Positions 1 to 9,900 of a DNA stretch of 64,000 nt are shown here, piece after piece. The stretch is taken from NCBI GenBank assembly GCA_022316685.1, contig JAKJHU010000065.1, positions 4,334,322 through 4,398,321 on the forward strand, written 5' to 3'. Positions within the stretch are counted from its first letter, which is position 1; each line of letters begins with the position of its first letter. The stretch comes from Progne subis subis. Its lineage: Eukaryota; Chordata; Aves; Passeriformes; Hirundinidae. Position numbers and translations under genes: made by a program. The notes beneath the pieces were generated by a model. The model was not told the DNA's origin and ran no database searches. It saw nothing but the letters and a program-made list of their open reading frames with translations.

Positions 1-1503
1 AGTTGTTTAGAATTTTATTGCATTTACAACAGATTAAGTGCTCTGCAATGACCAACCCATAAGTGCTCAGTTTAACAGGTGCTGTGCTGCTGTGTAAATC
101 CTGCCATGAACCCTTTCTTGGTCCATCTCATTATGCACCATAATTGTGTGGCCAGGCTTGTTTCCAGGAAATCTCCTCTGGCCCTGTGGCAATCTCAGCA
201 TCATCAGGCCCTCCCTGCAGGGAAGAGTGAAAAAACATGGCAGTGGGAAAGATGACCAGTGTTTACAAGCAGTTGATGGGAATCCCAGCTGCTTTGGTGG
301 GGTTGCATAACCTTGGAGTGGGAAATGCAGCGCCCTGAGGAGAAGGCAATGCCAGCGATCCTCTCCATGGGAATGCTGTCAGATGAAGTGTTGGCATTGT
401 GTGAGTGGTCACATTTAAACCCTCCAGCTTGTCCTTGCTGAGGTCCTTGCTTATGCAGAAGGGCTTGGCGGGTTTGTATTGTAATTGGAGTAAATATCTC
501 TTGAATGCATGTTGAATTTGGAAATCTGATGTGGCTCAATTAAAATGTGATTAGGCTTTCCGTCTCCACTGTAGAGGCTGTAAGTGCTCTGGAGAACCGT
601 TTAATGTTGAAGGCTGGCCTGCTGCTTTTGGCTGAAATGCAGCTTGAAATATGCAATGCTCTGAGAAATTCCAGGACTCCCACTAGGTCAAAGAATTTTC
701 TCTCAACTCTAGCATTTCATCAAGTTCCCTAGTAACATGTCTCCATGTATCACAATCCTTATTGCTTGGAAAGCCACCAACCTCGCAATGAGCTGAGAGT
801 TCTTGTTACGTGTGCTGGATGACATTCTCCAGGTAGAGAGGTCTGATTAAAACTATTTCCATCCCTCCTGATTTCAGAACAGCATTTGTGTTACAAGCTC
901 TTGTTCTACTGTGCGTTACGTGCTTCGGGTGAGATTCATTTAGTTACACTGAGTATTTATCTAGTCTAATTCTATTAATTACAGTATTTTTAATCAACTT
1001 AGTATGTCCAGGATCCAGTCACTTAAACCTGAGCTGAAGCAGAAATGAACTGTACTTTCAGAAGTGTACTTGGCATAAATCAAAATGTTATGGACAGGAC
1101 AAGAGATCCTAAAAATCCATGAGCTAGTCCTGTTGTGGTGGACCATGCTGATTGAGACTGGATAATGTCTCACTTCAGTACAGCAAACCTTGGGGAGAAC
1201 TGTGTCCAGCTGGTCTTATTATGGACTGTCACTTTCCTGGAGAAGTAAATCACCACAAATGTAAAGTGCAAATGGTGGGGGTTGCCTTAACTTCATCTTG
1301 GCTAAAATGGATTTTTGTATTTTGCACTGTCACTGTGACGGCGCTGCCATATGCTCAGGTTGTGCTTTGAGCTGAATTGGTGCCCGAAGGCAGCTGTGCT
1401 GCCCTGCCCCAGGGGACAGCCAACACCTGAGCTCCTTGCTCAGAGCCTCCAGGGCAGCAGAGCAACCCTGGAAGAGCCTGCAAAATTCAGAGCTGAGCTT
1501 TGG
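1..1503. other. Non-coding stretch, nothing recognised
   Basis: About 1.5 kb of AT-moderate sequence. No open frame has plausible protein composition together with splice sites, and I see no CR1 end, RNA gene or tandem repeat. It could be intron or intergenic. Confidence 0.5.
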
Positions 1504-2010
1504 CTGGGGCAGGGCCTGGATGGGAAACCACACGAGGGGCAGCTGAGGGCACTTGGTGTGTTCATCTGGGGCAGGGTCAGGATTGGAAACCACACGAGGG
1601 GCAGCTGAGGGCACTTGATGTGTTCACCTGGGGCAGGGTCAGGATTGGAAACCACACGAGGGGCAGCTGAGGGCACTTGGTGTGTTCACCTGGGGCAGGG
1701 TCAGGATTGGAAACCACACGAGGGGCAGCTGAGGGCACTTGGTGTGTTCACCTGGGGCAGGGTCAGGATTGGAAACCACACGAGGGGCAGCTGAGGGCAC
1801 TTGGTGTGTTCATCTGGGGCAGGGTCAGGATTGGAAACCACACGAGGGGCAGCTGAGGGCACTTGGTGTGTTCACCTGGGGCAGGGTCAGGATTGGAAAC
1901 CACACGAGGGGCAGCTGAGGGCACTTGGTGTGTTCATCTGGGGCAGGGTCAGGATTGGAAACCACACGAGGGGCAGCTGAGGGCACTTGGTGTGTTCACC
2001 TGGGGCAGGG
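1504..2010. repeat. 62-bp minisatellite, about 8 copies
   Basis: Tandem array with a regular 62-bp period, measured from successive starts of GGATTGGAAACCACACGAGG at 1580, 1642, 1704 and 1766. Copies are nearly identical; the commonest difference is CACCTGG against CATCTGG. The first unit (from about 1504) is diverged and the last ends in a run-out near 2010. Because 62 is not a multiple of three, the open frames here are short and shift between frames. Low divergence implies recent expansion and probable length polymorphism. Confidence 0.95.
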
Positions 2011-2662
2011 AAGACTGAGGGCAGAGCTCCCCAGGGACTGCAGCTCCCATCTCTGCTCTGGGACAGGGACAGCACCCAGGGAATGGCTGGAGCTGGCCCC
2101 AGGGGAGGTTAGGTTCTAGAGAATTTAAACTCTGATGATTAAATTCCAAGTTAAGATGAGTAAATGCATTGGGATCCTTTAGCACTAAATCACAGTGTAT
2201 TGTTTAGATGCTGAAAAGATAAACCAAAAAATCACTCATTTAGTATTATTTCCGAAGTTATTTTAGGTGTCTGCCTTTAATATCTTTTGACATACATTTT
2301 CTAAGTGTTTTACCCATGCATTTATAAATTTCTCTTTTGCTTTAAAAAAAGCAGAACTAGTTATTTGATATTTAGAATCCTTGTAATTGTTCTTGGAATT
2401 TTTCTTTGGATGAGGATTTTGGCATGGATGATACTTTGTGAAACAGTCCCAGGTCTGGATCTCGTTCATCACAGATCTTGAAAAGAATTGTGCCTTGGCT
2501 TCCAGATAGGACCGTGGAATTTTGCAAAGGATGAATTGGAACTACAAAGTGTATGTATATTTAAATATAGGTTCTTTTAAATATGCAGAGCTTCCATAAG
2601 AATCGGGTTTGTACACACTGCATTAATTGCAAGTGTAAATTTAATATCTGTTATAGGCAATG
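2011..2662. other. Non-coding stretch between minisatellite and CR1
   Basis: The first 100 bp are GC-rich, the rest AT-rich. No gene or repeat is recognised. Confidence 0.5.
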
Positions 2663-2866
2663 CATCATAGAATAACAGAATCCCAGAATGGTTTGGGTTG
2701 GAAGGGACCTTAAATTCCATCCAGAGCCATGGGTAGGGGCACCTTCCACTGTCCCAGGCTGCTCCAAGCCCAAGTTGGAGCAAGTGTCCAACCTGGCTTG
2801 GGGCACTGCCAGGGGATGCAGGGGCAGCCACAGCTGTTCTGGGCACCCTGTGCCAGGGCCTCACCT
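2663..2866 (-). mobile_element. CR1 LINE 3' end fragment
   Basis: It begins with ATCATAGAATAACAGAATCC, then GGTTTGGGTTGGAAGGGACC, and continues through a CCTTCCACTGTCCCAGGCTG block to a GCCAGGGCCTCACC end. This is the reverse complement of an avian CR1 3' region, whose sense strand ends in repeated ATTCTRTGA motifs. It is a 5'-truncated, non-autonomous copy with no ORF2 sequence. Confidence 0.85.
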
Positions 2867-4183
2867 TTATATTATGCTGGTTTTAAATATCCAAGAATCT
2901 GCCAAATAAACTGATTTCCTTGAATTAATTCTGTCCAGTTCAGGCATGAATGGAAGCCAGTTATTCCTGTATATTTATTTTTTGTAGTTGGCAGATGTTT
3001 GCCCTTGCAGAGTTTGCAGTGGGGTGCTCACCACAGACCCCCCATCTGAAGCTGGGCTTTGGGCAAAGAAGCAGCACAAGGGCGAGGGGGGAGCATGCAG
3101 GGTCCTCCACTGCCTGGTGGTTTTGAGAGAGCTTTTGAGAGGTTGTGTGTGTCTGATCTCGATGCCTGCAGTCCTGAGAAGGTGTTTATGAGCTGTGCTC
3201 TGTCCTGCTGCACCTCAGAGCTACTCCTGGTGAGCAGGGTGAAGCTTACATACATTTGTCACGTTCAGGGCCTGTCACAGGGCTGGAGTGTGGTTACTGC
3301 AGCCAGTTTGCTTTAGACATGGTGCTGGGATTATAATGTGCAGTATTGGGTTGTATTAAAGTAACTGAGCTCATATTAGCAAAGCCTGGCAGTTCTGACA
3401 TGGAGCCTTTAGATTTACACCATCTTTTGCCTTGGGCCTGACCTAAATCTCAGGCATTTAGGGACAAGAAACAAATTAAGTCTTGTCTCTGTTCAGACCA
3501 AATTCCTGGCCTGTGCTGAGTGCACCATTAACGGAGCCAGCAGTGGTCGTGTCTTTGCCTGAGACTATCATAAATTGCATTTATTAATGGCAGATCACAT
3601 CAACTTCAGCCAAATCTTTATCAGCACTTAGGCCAGACACCAGATAAACAGTTGGCTGCAAGTCTGTGCTCTAATAAAGTTGCACATGAACCTTGAACTC
3701 AGTGTTGTGGTTTACACACTCTAAGAAATGAGCTGGTAGCTCAGCAGTGTAAAGTGGACGCTCCGTGAAGCCCAAGCAAGGCTGCCGTGACACATTTGCT
3801 GAGGGTCCCACCCCTGGCTCTCCGTGGGACTGTCCTGGCTCCTGCCCCAGCCCCCAGTGTCCCTGCAGGATGAGGATGAGCCGAGCTGGGGCTGCCCAGA
3901 GCCCGCACGTGTCCCCTGCACTTGGCGGTGCCTCACACTTTATTCCTCGGGACGAGTTTCCCTTCCCATCTGGCCTGCCATTCCCCCTCAGCAGAGCTGG
4001 CCCTTTGCTGCCAGTTGCACTCCAGGAAATTCCCCACTGCTGGGAAGAGATTCCCTGCTCAGGACACGCAGGGACTGCGCTCCCAAATTAAAGCAAAGTG
4101 ACTACACACGTATGTCATGTTTGCTAGGGGGGCTGGAGCAGCTCTGCCAAAGTCAGGGAGAGCGCTGCAGTTTTCCGAAGTGG
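2867..4183. other. Non-coding stretch
   Basis: Mixed composition with GC-rich patches near 3.0-3.2 and 3.8-4.1 kb. Short open frames overlap on several strands, with no splice-bounded exon or recognisable domain. Confidence 0.45.
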
Positions 4184-4227
4184 TTTGTTGTTGTTGTTGT
4201 TGTTTTTTGGGTTTTTTTGTTTTTTTA
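4184..4227. repeat. (TTG)n and T-rich simple repeat
   Basis: Six or more TTG units run into TTTTTTGGGTTTTTTTG. Confidence 0.9.
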
Positions 4228-5160
4228 CCAAGTCTTTGAAATCCTTTTTGACATCTGCTCTTTATTACACTACAATGTAACTGTTCGTTTCGGAAAAGAG
4301 ACATTTTCATTATTCATTTCTAAGTTAACAGACACATTTCCAAGTGCCTGCAGTAACTGTGAGGGCTTTGCTTTCAGGTGATTTGGCTGTACAGCTGAGT
4401 CCAACTCCAACAGCGTTTTCTGTTCCATGTCTGCATTTACCTTGGTCACAACTGAAACCAGGTTTTTATCAGAGGACCAGGGTTTGGTTTTTATTAAATA
4501 AATAGTTTGACTCTGTCTGAATGAGTGACATGAAACTCTGGGAGGAAATCTGAACCTCGCAGCCCCTCGCATCCCAACTTCATCAGCAGAAACCTTGTGT
4601 TTGTAGGAACAACATCGTTGCTTTTCCCTTTCCCATCCCAGGGATCACACTGAGTTTTTCTTCTTTTACATCCAAGTCAAAAAGGACGTAGACTTTGTGG
4701 GGTTTTAAAGCAAAAGTAATATGTAAGGATATTAAGGCAGAGGGATGGAGCACCGAAAAGCTGACCTCTGTTTCCCCTTGGATGCCAGACTGCATTCCCT
4801 GTCTTTGTGTTTCTGGAGCAGCAGCTCGGGGCTGTGGCTGCTCTCTGGGAGCAGGGTGCTGTGAGGGCAGTGGGCTCCTGTCCTGTCCTGAGTCTGCAGT
4901 AATTACTGCAACACCCATCAGTATTTGCACACCAGAGAAAACAGTTCAGGGACCTCTTTTTGATTTTTGCTGTGCTTGACTCCAAAGTTAAGGCTACATC
5001 AAACTGATTTTAAAGACTATAGCACATCTGCAGGTTCAAGGGATAGCAAAGCCAGTGTTGTACTCTGAGGAGTAACTCCACAGTCTGGGTTGTTGATGTC
5101 ATTTAATGTTGTCATTTAATGTCTCATTGTGATGTTGATATCATAGAACATTCACTTTTG
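4228..5160. other. Non-coding stretch
   Basis: No gene, mobile element or tandem repeat recognised. Confidence 0.45.
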
Positions 5161-5223
5161 TTGGTGGTGGGGTTTTTTTGGTTTTGTTTTTTTTGTTTTG
5201 GTTTGGTTTGGTTTGGTTTTTTT
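5161..5223. repeat. (GGTTT)n / T-rich simple repeat
   Basis: G/T-only stretch ending in several GGTTT pentamers and a T run. It is not telomeric TTAGGG sequence. Confidence 0.9.
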
Positions 5224-6742
5224 CGCTCCCACAAATAAAATGGTGCTGTTCAGCTTCTGGAGAAAAGAACTGTCAAAGGTGTTGTTTGGCAGTCATGGAG
5301 GGAGAGGAGTCGGGGAGAAAGATTTGTCCTGGAGGGGTGCTCTGGTGGGCTCCAGTATTTAAACAAGCTTCTTAGATACATAGATTGAGCCATTTTCAAT
5401 ATTAAACGGTTCTGTGAAATGGTTTTCCTGCGGGGCAGCAGGAAACTGAGAGAACCCCCTGCCATGGAACTGAGGAAGTTCTTCCAGAGGCAAAGATAGT
5501 GACTTTAGGAGACTACCACTGTGCTCAAAGTTTGCCTCTGAGGACTAAGAGGTGAGCTTGCCAGAAGTCCCAGAAAATGTCTGGGGAAAAATTTTATGTG
5601 ATTTGGTTGTGACTAGGTACAAATCTCCAGTGGGAAAAGAGCCTCTCCAGTAGGCTGGGTGTCTTAAGGTGTCTTAGTTCTTCCTAGAATAAAGATTACT
5701 AATCAAATGCAACTTTAATTTTTTTATTTTAGAAGTGTAAAAATCATCTAAGTTGTCTAGAACCCTAAAACTACTTTGAAAAATATATAACTATTGTGAG
5801 AAAATGAAATAAATATTTGGGGAATTCTTTCTATGAAAAATATTCTGAAATGTAGGGAAGCAAAAAACGAACAAAGTAGCAGGTCTCAGGAGCTGGCTGC
5901 AGCCTGCCCAGCCCTGAATGTGCCCAAACAAGGAGCTCTGCCAGTGCTGGTGGTACCACACAGGCACCAGAGCTGAAGCCAAAAGGTGTTGCTGACACCC
6001 ATCCTGTCTAGGAGGGGCTGACCTTCACTCCTGGCCCGACACTCTCGTCACAAACTTCAGGGAGCCAGGGTCCTGTTCTGGTTGGTGGCTGCACCTCCAC
6101 AGCAACAAACTGGAAGGTCAGCTGTGGCAGGGATATTGAAAACTGGCTTGAGGCTCCACAATGACAGGACTCTCGAGCTGAAGCCCTTGGCTGGTTGTGT
6201 GGAGCTGCAGCAGGGGCACTGTGGAGAGAGGAGTGTCTGAGGCCCCAGCTGCGGTGGCACACAGGGTCCCTCCTGCACAGCAGGGCACAGGGCTGGCACG
6301 GCTCCCCAGCACGGCCGGAGCTGCTGGCACACCTTGGCCCAGCTGCACGGCTGCCCCTCGAGGCCCCGGCGAGCAGGGGATGGCTCTGGGCAGGGGCCCT
6401 GGCCAGGAGCGGGCCCCAGAGCACCTCTGCCTTGCCAGGCCAAGCTGGTGCCCGCTCTTTCTCCTCCCCACCTTGCTTTGCCTCTGCCCACTGCTGCTGG
6501 GGCTGCTCTTGGCCAGGCAGGCTCCGTGGGAGCCAGCACTGGCTGCAGCCCCAGCGGGCTCCCCAGGACGAGGCGCAGTAATTAAAAGCCCAATTAAAGC
6601 ACTGGGCTGGAGGAGAACCCTCAGCAGAGTTATTTGGACAGCCCCTGACTATCCACAACTCCACAGCAGCCTCACTGGGAATGTTCCCTGACTATCAGCA
6701 GCCTTTAAAGGAAGCTGTTTGAGGCAGAGATCAGCAAAACAC
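5224..6742. other. 3' flank of the minus-strand membrane-protein gene
   Basis: This region lies downstream of the last recognised exon of the minus-strand gene. If the donor at 6746-6745 is used, one possible terminal exon begins near 6685 after an acceptor-like CTGCTGATAG and reads only 14 codons to a stop. A minus-strand AATAAA sits at 5723-5728 in an A/T-rich run and could be a poly(A) signal, but is unproven. Long open frames at 6.0-6.6 kb overlap on both strands in GC-rich DNA and look non-coding. Confidence 0.35.
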
Positions 6743-6912
6743 TCACCAATGTCTCTTCCAGCAAGACCAGATTCCAGCACAGCACATGAGCAGGAAAAGG
6801 GCCCAAGCGGCCACAAAGGCCATTATCTTAATCAAGCACTGTGGTCCCCAGCAGAAAGCTCTTCTCATGTTGTTCCAGGTATTGTCAGCGTGTGCTGTGG
6901 TGCCGGATGCAT
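6743..6912 (-). CDS. Last exon: transmembrane segment and short basic tail
   Basis: Acceptor GCTCCCCATTGCTCCCACAG, entry phase 1, 56 codons and a TGA. A polar start (DASGTTAHADNTWNNMRRAF) leads to a hydrophobic run IKIMAFVAAWALFLLMCCAG of about 20 residues, followed by IWSCWKRHW. This is the topology of a single-pass type I protein with a tiny basic cytoplasmic tail and juxtamembrane cysteines that could be palmitoylated. The last codons overlap a good donor (CATTG-GTGAGT at 6747/6746), so a further tail exon is possible; otherwise the protein ends at Trp. Confidence 0.6.
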
Positions 6913-9900
6913 CTGTGGGAGCAATGGGGAGCGTGAGCCCGGGCTGTGCCCCACTGCTGAGCTGGCAGCACGGTGGACACGGCCAGGACGTTCTCTGTTT
7001 CCCCCAGAGCTGGGCCCTGCAGTCACCTTGCTGCCCCTGGGCACAGGCTGTGCCCCCCAACAAAGCCCAGAGGGCCGTGAGGAGAGCCCGGGGGCAGCGC
7101 AGCTCTTTGGGCAGTGGCTCCTTCGAGGGACACGGGCCAAGGCCATCCCTGAGCAGCCACTGCCACCCCCGACCCTCCCTGCCCTGGGACAGCTCCGCCA
7201 GCCCGAGGGGACGGAGTCAGGCCCTGTCAGGACCCAGCGCAGCCCCTGCCCAGCCGGGAGCCAGGGCTGGCTCTGGCCTGGGCTCGCGGCAGGGCTCCCG
7301 CTCGGGGCTGCTCCTGTGCCTTGGGCCTCTGGGCGCTCAGGGCCAGCTCCGGGAGCAGCTGCAGCGGGAGGCACCTCGGGCACCAGTCCCGTTTCCCAGG
7401 GGCCGTCAGCGAGCTCCGCAGGCCTCGAAGCCGAGGTGCCTCCAGCTTTGGCTGCTGCTGGGCCCTGCAAGGCTGGGAGCTGGGGGAAGAGCTGCTGCCA
7501 CACAGCCCCAGAGAGGGCTGAGCCTGGCACAGCAATTACCTCCTGTCACTGTGTCTGTGCCTGTGTCAGCGCCTGTGTTTGTGTCTGGCATCTCCTTCCT
7601 TTCTGCAGCAGAGGCTGCCACCGAGCCACTGCTTCCTCCTTCCTCCTTCTGCACAGACTTTTGGTCTGTCACTTTGAGAAAGAAAGAGGCACACCTAGAT
7701 CAGATGGAACTGTCCCCCATTCAGGGAACTGGCATCTTCAGGAGGTAATGCTTGTCAAAGTCATGGATAAGGGTCAGGGAAATATCTAGGCATCGGGGCT
7801 GAGCCAGGGCCCTGCCCCATCCAAACATCCGCCAGGCCTGAGCAAAATGTCTGAGGGGATCGTGCAGGGCGAGGGCACACACGGGCACGGCTCTGTCCTG
7901 GCACCTGCAGCGATGCCCCCTGGCCGAGCTGTGGGCTCTGAGCTGGCAGCTCTCCTGGGGAAAAGGCCTTGACCTACCCTCAGCATCTCCCTGAGGCTTC
8001 ATCCTCAATGTGGGCTGGTAATCCAGATCTCCTTCATGCACAGGCTTGGCTGCAAAGAAAGGCAGGACAGAAGAGATCCCATGGAGCTCCTGTAGGAGAT
8101 CCTCAGGCTCCCTGGGGCTGGCAAAGGAGCAGCACAAGGCACAGCCTGGGGGCACAGCCCTGGGCCAGGCCCCTTCCCTCTCTGCTCTTCTCCGTGGCTG
8201 CACAGAGCACACGGAAGGACACCCTGGCACTGCACACGGGAAGAGCAGTGACAGCTAAATGCTCCTTCCTCCCACTGACAGCCATCCTGGGGATCACTCA
8301 GGGCTCCAGAAGGGAGCAGGGCAAGGTTTCCAGAACCCTTCAGCCTTGAGATCATGTTAAAGGAAATGGCACATGGATGAGCTCTTGCCACACTGACAGG
8401 GATCATTCTTACAGGAAAGGCATACTGAGAACTTGCCTTCAGCATCCTTCAAGAGTTTCAAGCTGTCATCCAACAGGGCATGCAGTTTATGCAATTTGTG
8501 ATCCCAATCTAGAAGTGAGCACAGATGAGAACCATTTCCACGTGTGCTGGGATCCCCCTCTGCCTTTAGGGAACTGGGCACTGCCAGGGGGTCGGGGAAG
8601 GCCGTGGGAGGCCGATGTCCATGGACAGGGCCAAAACTGCCCAGGGGCCTGGGGAGCTCTGGGCTGGCTCTGCTCGCTCTCCACACTCTCTTTCCTTGTC
8701 CTGTGCAACATCCCTGCAGGGGTGGCTGGAGCAGCCCAGGGCCCCTGGGGCTGTCTCATTTCCACAGAGGAAACCATCATAAAGCACTGAGAAAATCTCC
8801 AGCAGGCTGAGCCAAATCGTTCCCTCATTTCACCTGTCCCCCTGGTGGGACAGCTCCGCCAGCCCGAGGGGACGGAGTCAGGCCCTGTCAGGACCCAGCG
8901 CAGCCCCTGCCCAGCCGGGAGCCAGGGCTGGCTCTGGCCCTGGGCTCGAGGCAGGGCTCCCGCTCGGGGCTGCTCCTGTGCCTTGGGCCTCTGGGCGCTC
9001 AGGGCCAGCTCCGGGAGCAGCTGCAGCGGGAGGCACCTCGGGCACCAGTCCCGTTTCCCAGGGGCCGTCAGCGAGCTCCGCAGGCCTCGAAGCCGAGGAG
9101 CCTCCAGCTTTGGCTGCTGCCGGGCCCTGCAAGGCTGGGAGCTGGGGGAAGAGCTGCTGCCACACAGCCCCAGAGAGGGCTGAGCCTGACACAGCAATTA
9201 CCTGCTCTGGCTTTGTCTGTGTCTGTGACTGGGTATGTGTCTGGCATCTCCTTCCTTTCTGCAGCAGAGGCTGCCACCGAGCTGCTGCTTCCTCCGGGAA
9301 GTTCCTCCTTCCACACAGACTTTTGGTCCATCACTTTGAGAAAGGAAGAGGCACAGCTGGATTAGATGGAAACATTTGCCATGGGGGAGTGGGCATCCAC
9401 ACGAGGCTATGCTTGTCAGAGACATTGATAAGCATCAGGAAAAGGCAGAAACTCTGGGGGCTGGGCCAGAGCCCTCCCTCGTCCAAAGAGGTGCCCCACT
9501 TGGGCTGCTGGGATACAGGGAAACTGCAGGGGCTCTCAGGGTGGGCATGGCCCGTGGGGCAGTTTGGGCTCCCTGTCAGCTGATGCCAAATGCCTTCCTG
9601 CAGAGCCTGGGGAGAAGCTGCAGCCAGGCCAGGCTGGGAAACAGCCCTGCAGGGTGGGAAAGCAGCAGCGGGGCAGCCAGGCTGCCATGGATCCCTTCCT
9701 GCTGGGCCGGGCCCGGCGTGTCCAGATGTGCAGAGAAAGGCCCCAGCTGCTGAGCCTCAGGAGAAGGCTCAGGGACATGCACTCACCATGCCCTTTATGC
9801 CATTCCTCCACGATTTCTTTCATGCTGTTCTTTGCCTCAAGTGATTCCTTCTCTCCTGTGGCTTTGTTCTTCCCTGTTGGAGGACCTTAGAGGAAAAGAG

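Larger units (their letters stand above)
7188..8847 (-). repeat. Tandem duplication unit 1 (internally deleted, about 1.66 kb)
   Basis: Starts at GGGACAGCTCCGCCAGCC, which recurs at 8848 and 11125. It carries exons D, B and A of module 1. It matches unit 2 except that about 650 bp, equivalent to roughly 9500-10120 and including exon C, is missing. Confidence 0.9.

Noticed and set aside
5161..5223. GGTTT run considered as interstitial telomeric sequence
   Set aside because: The unit is GGTTT, not TTAGGG.
6008..6664. 218-codon minus frame downstream of the membrane exon
   Set aside because: Simultaneously open on plus; no acceptor in the right phase joins it to the gene.
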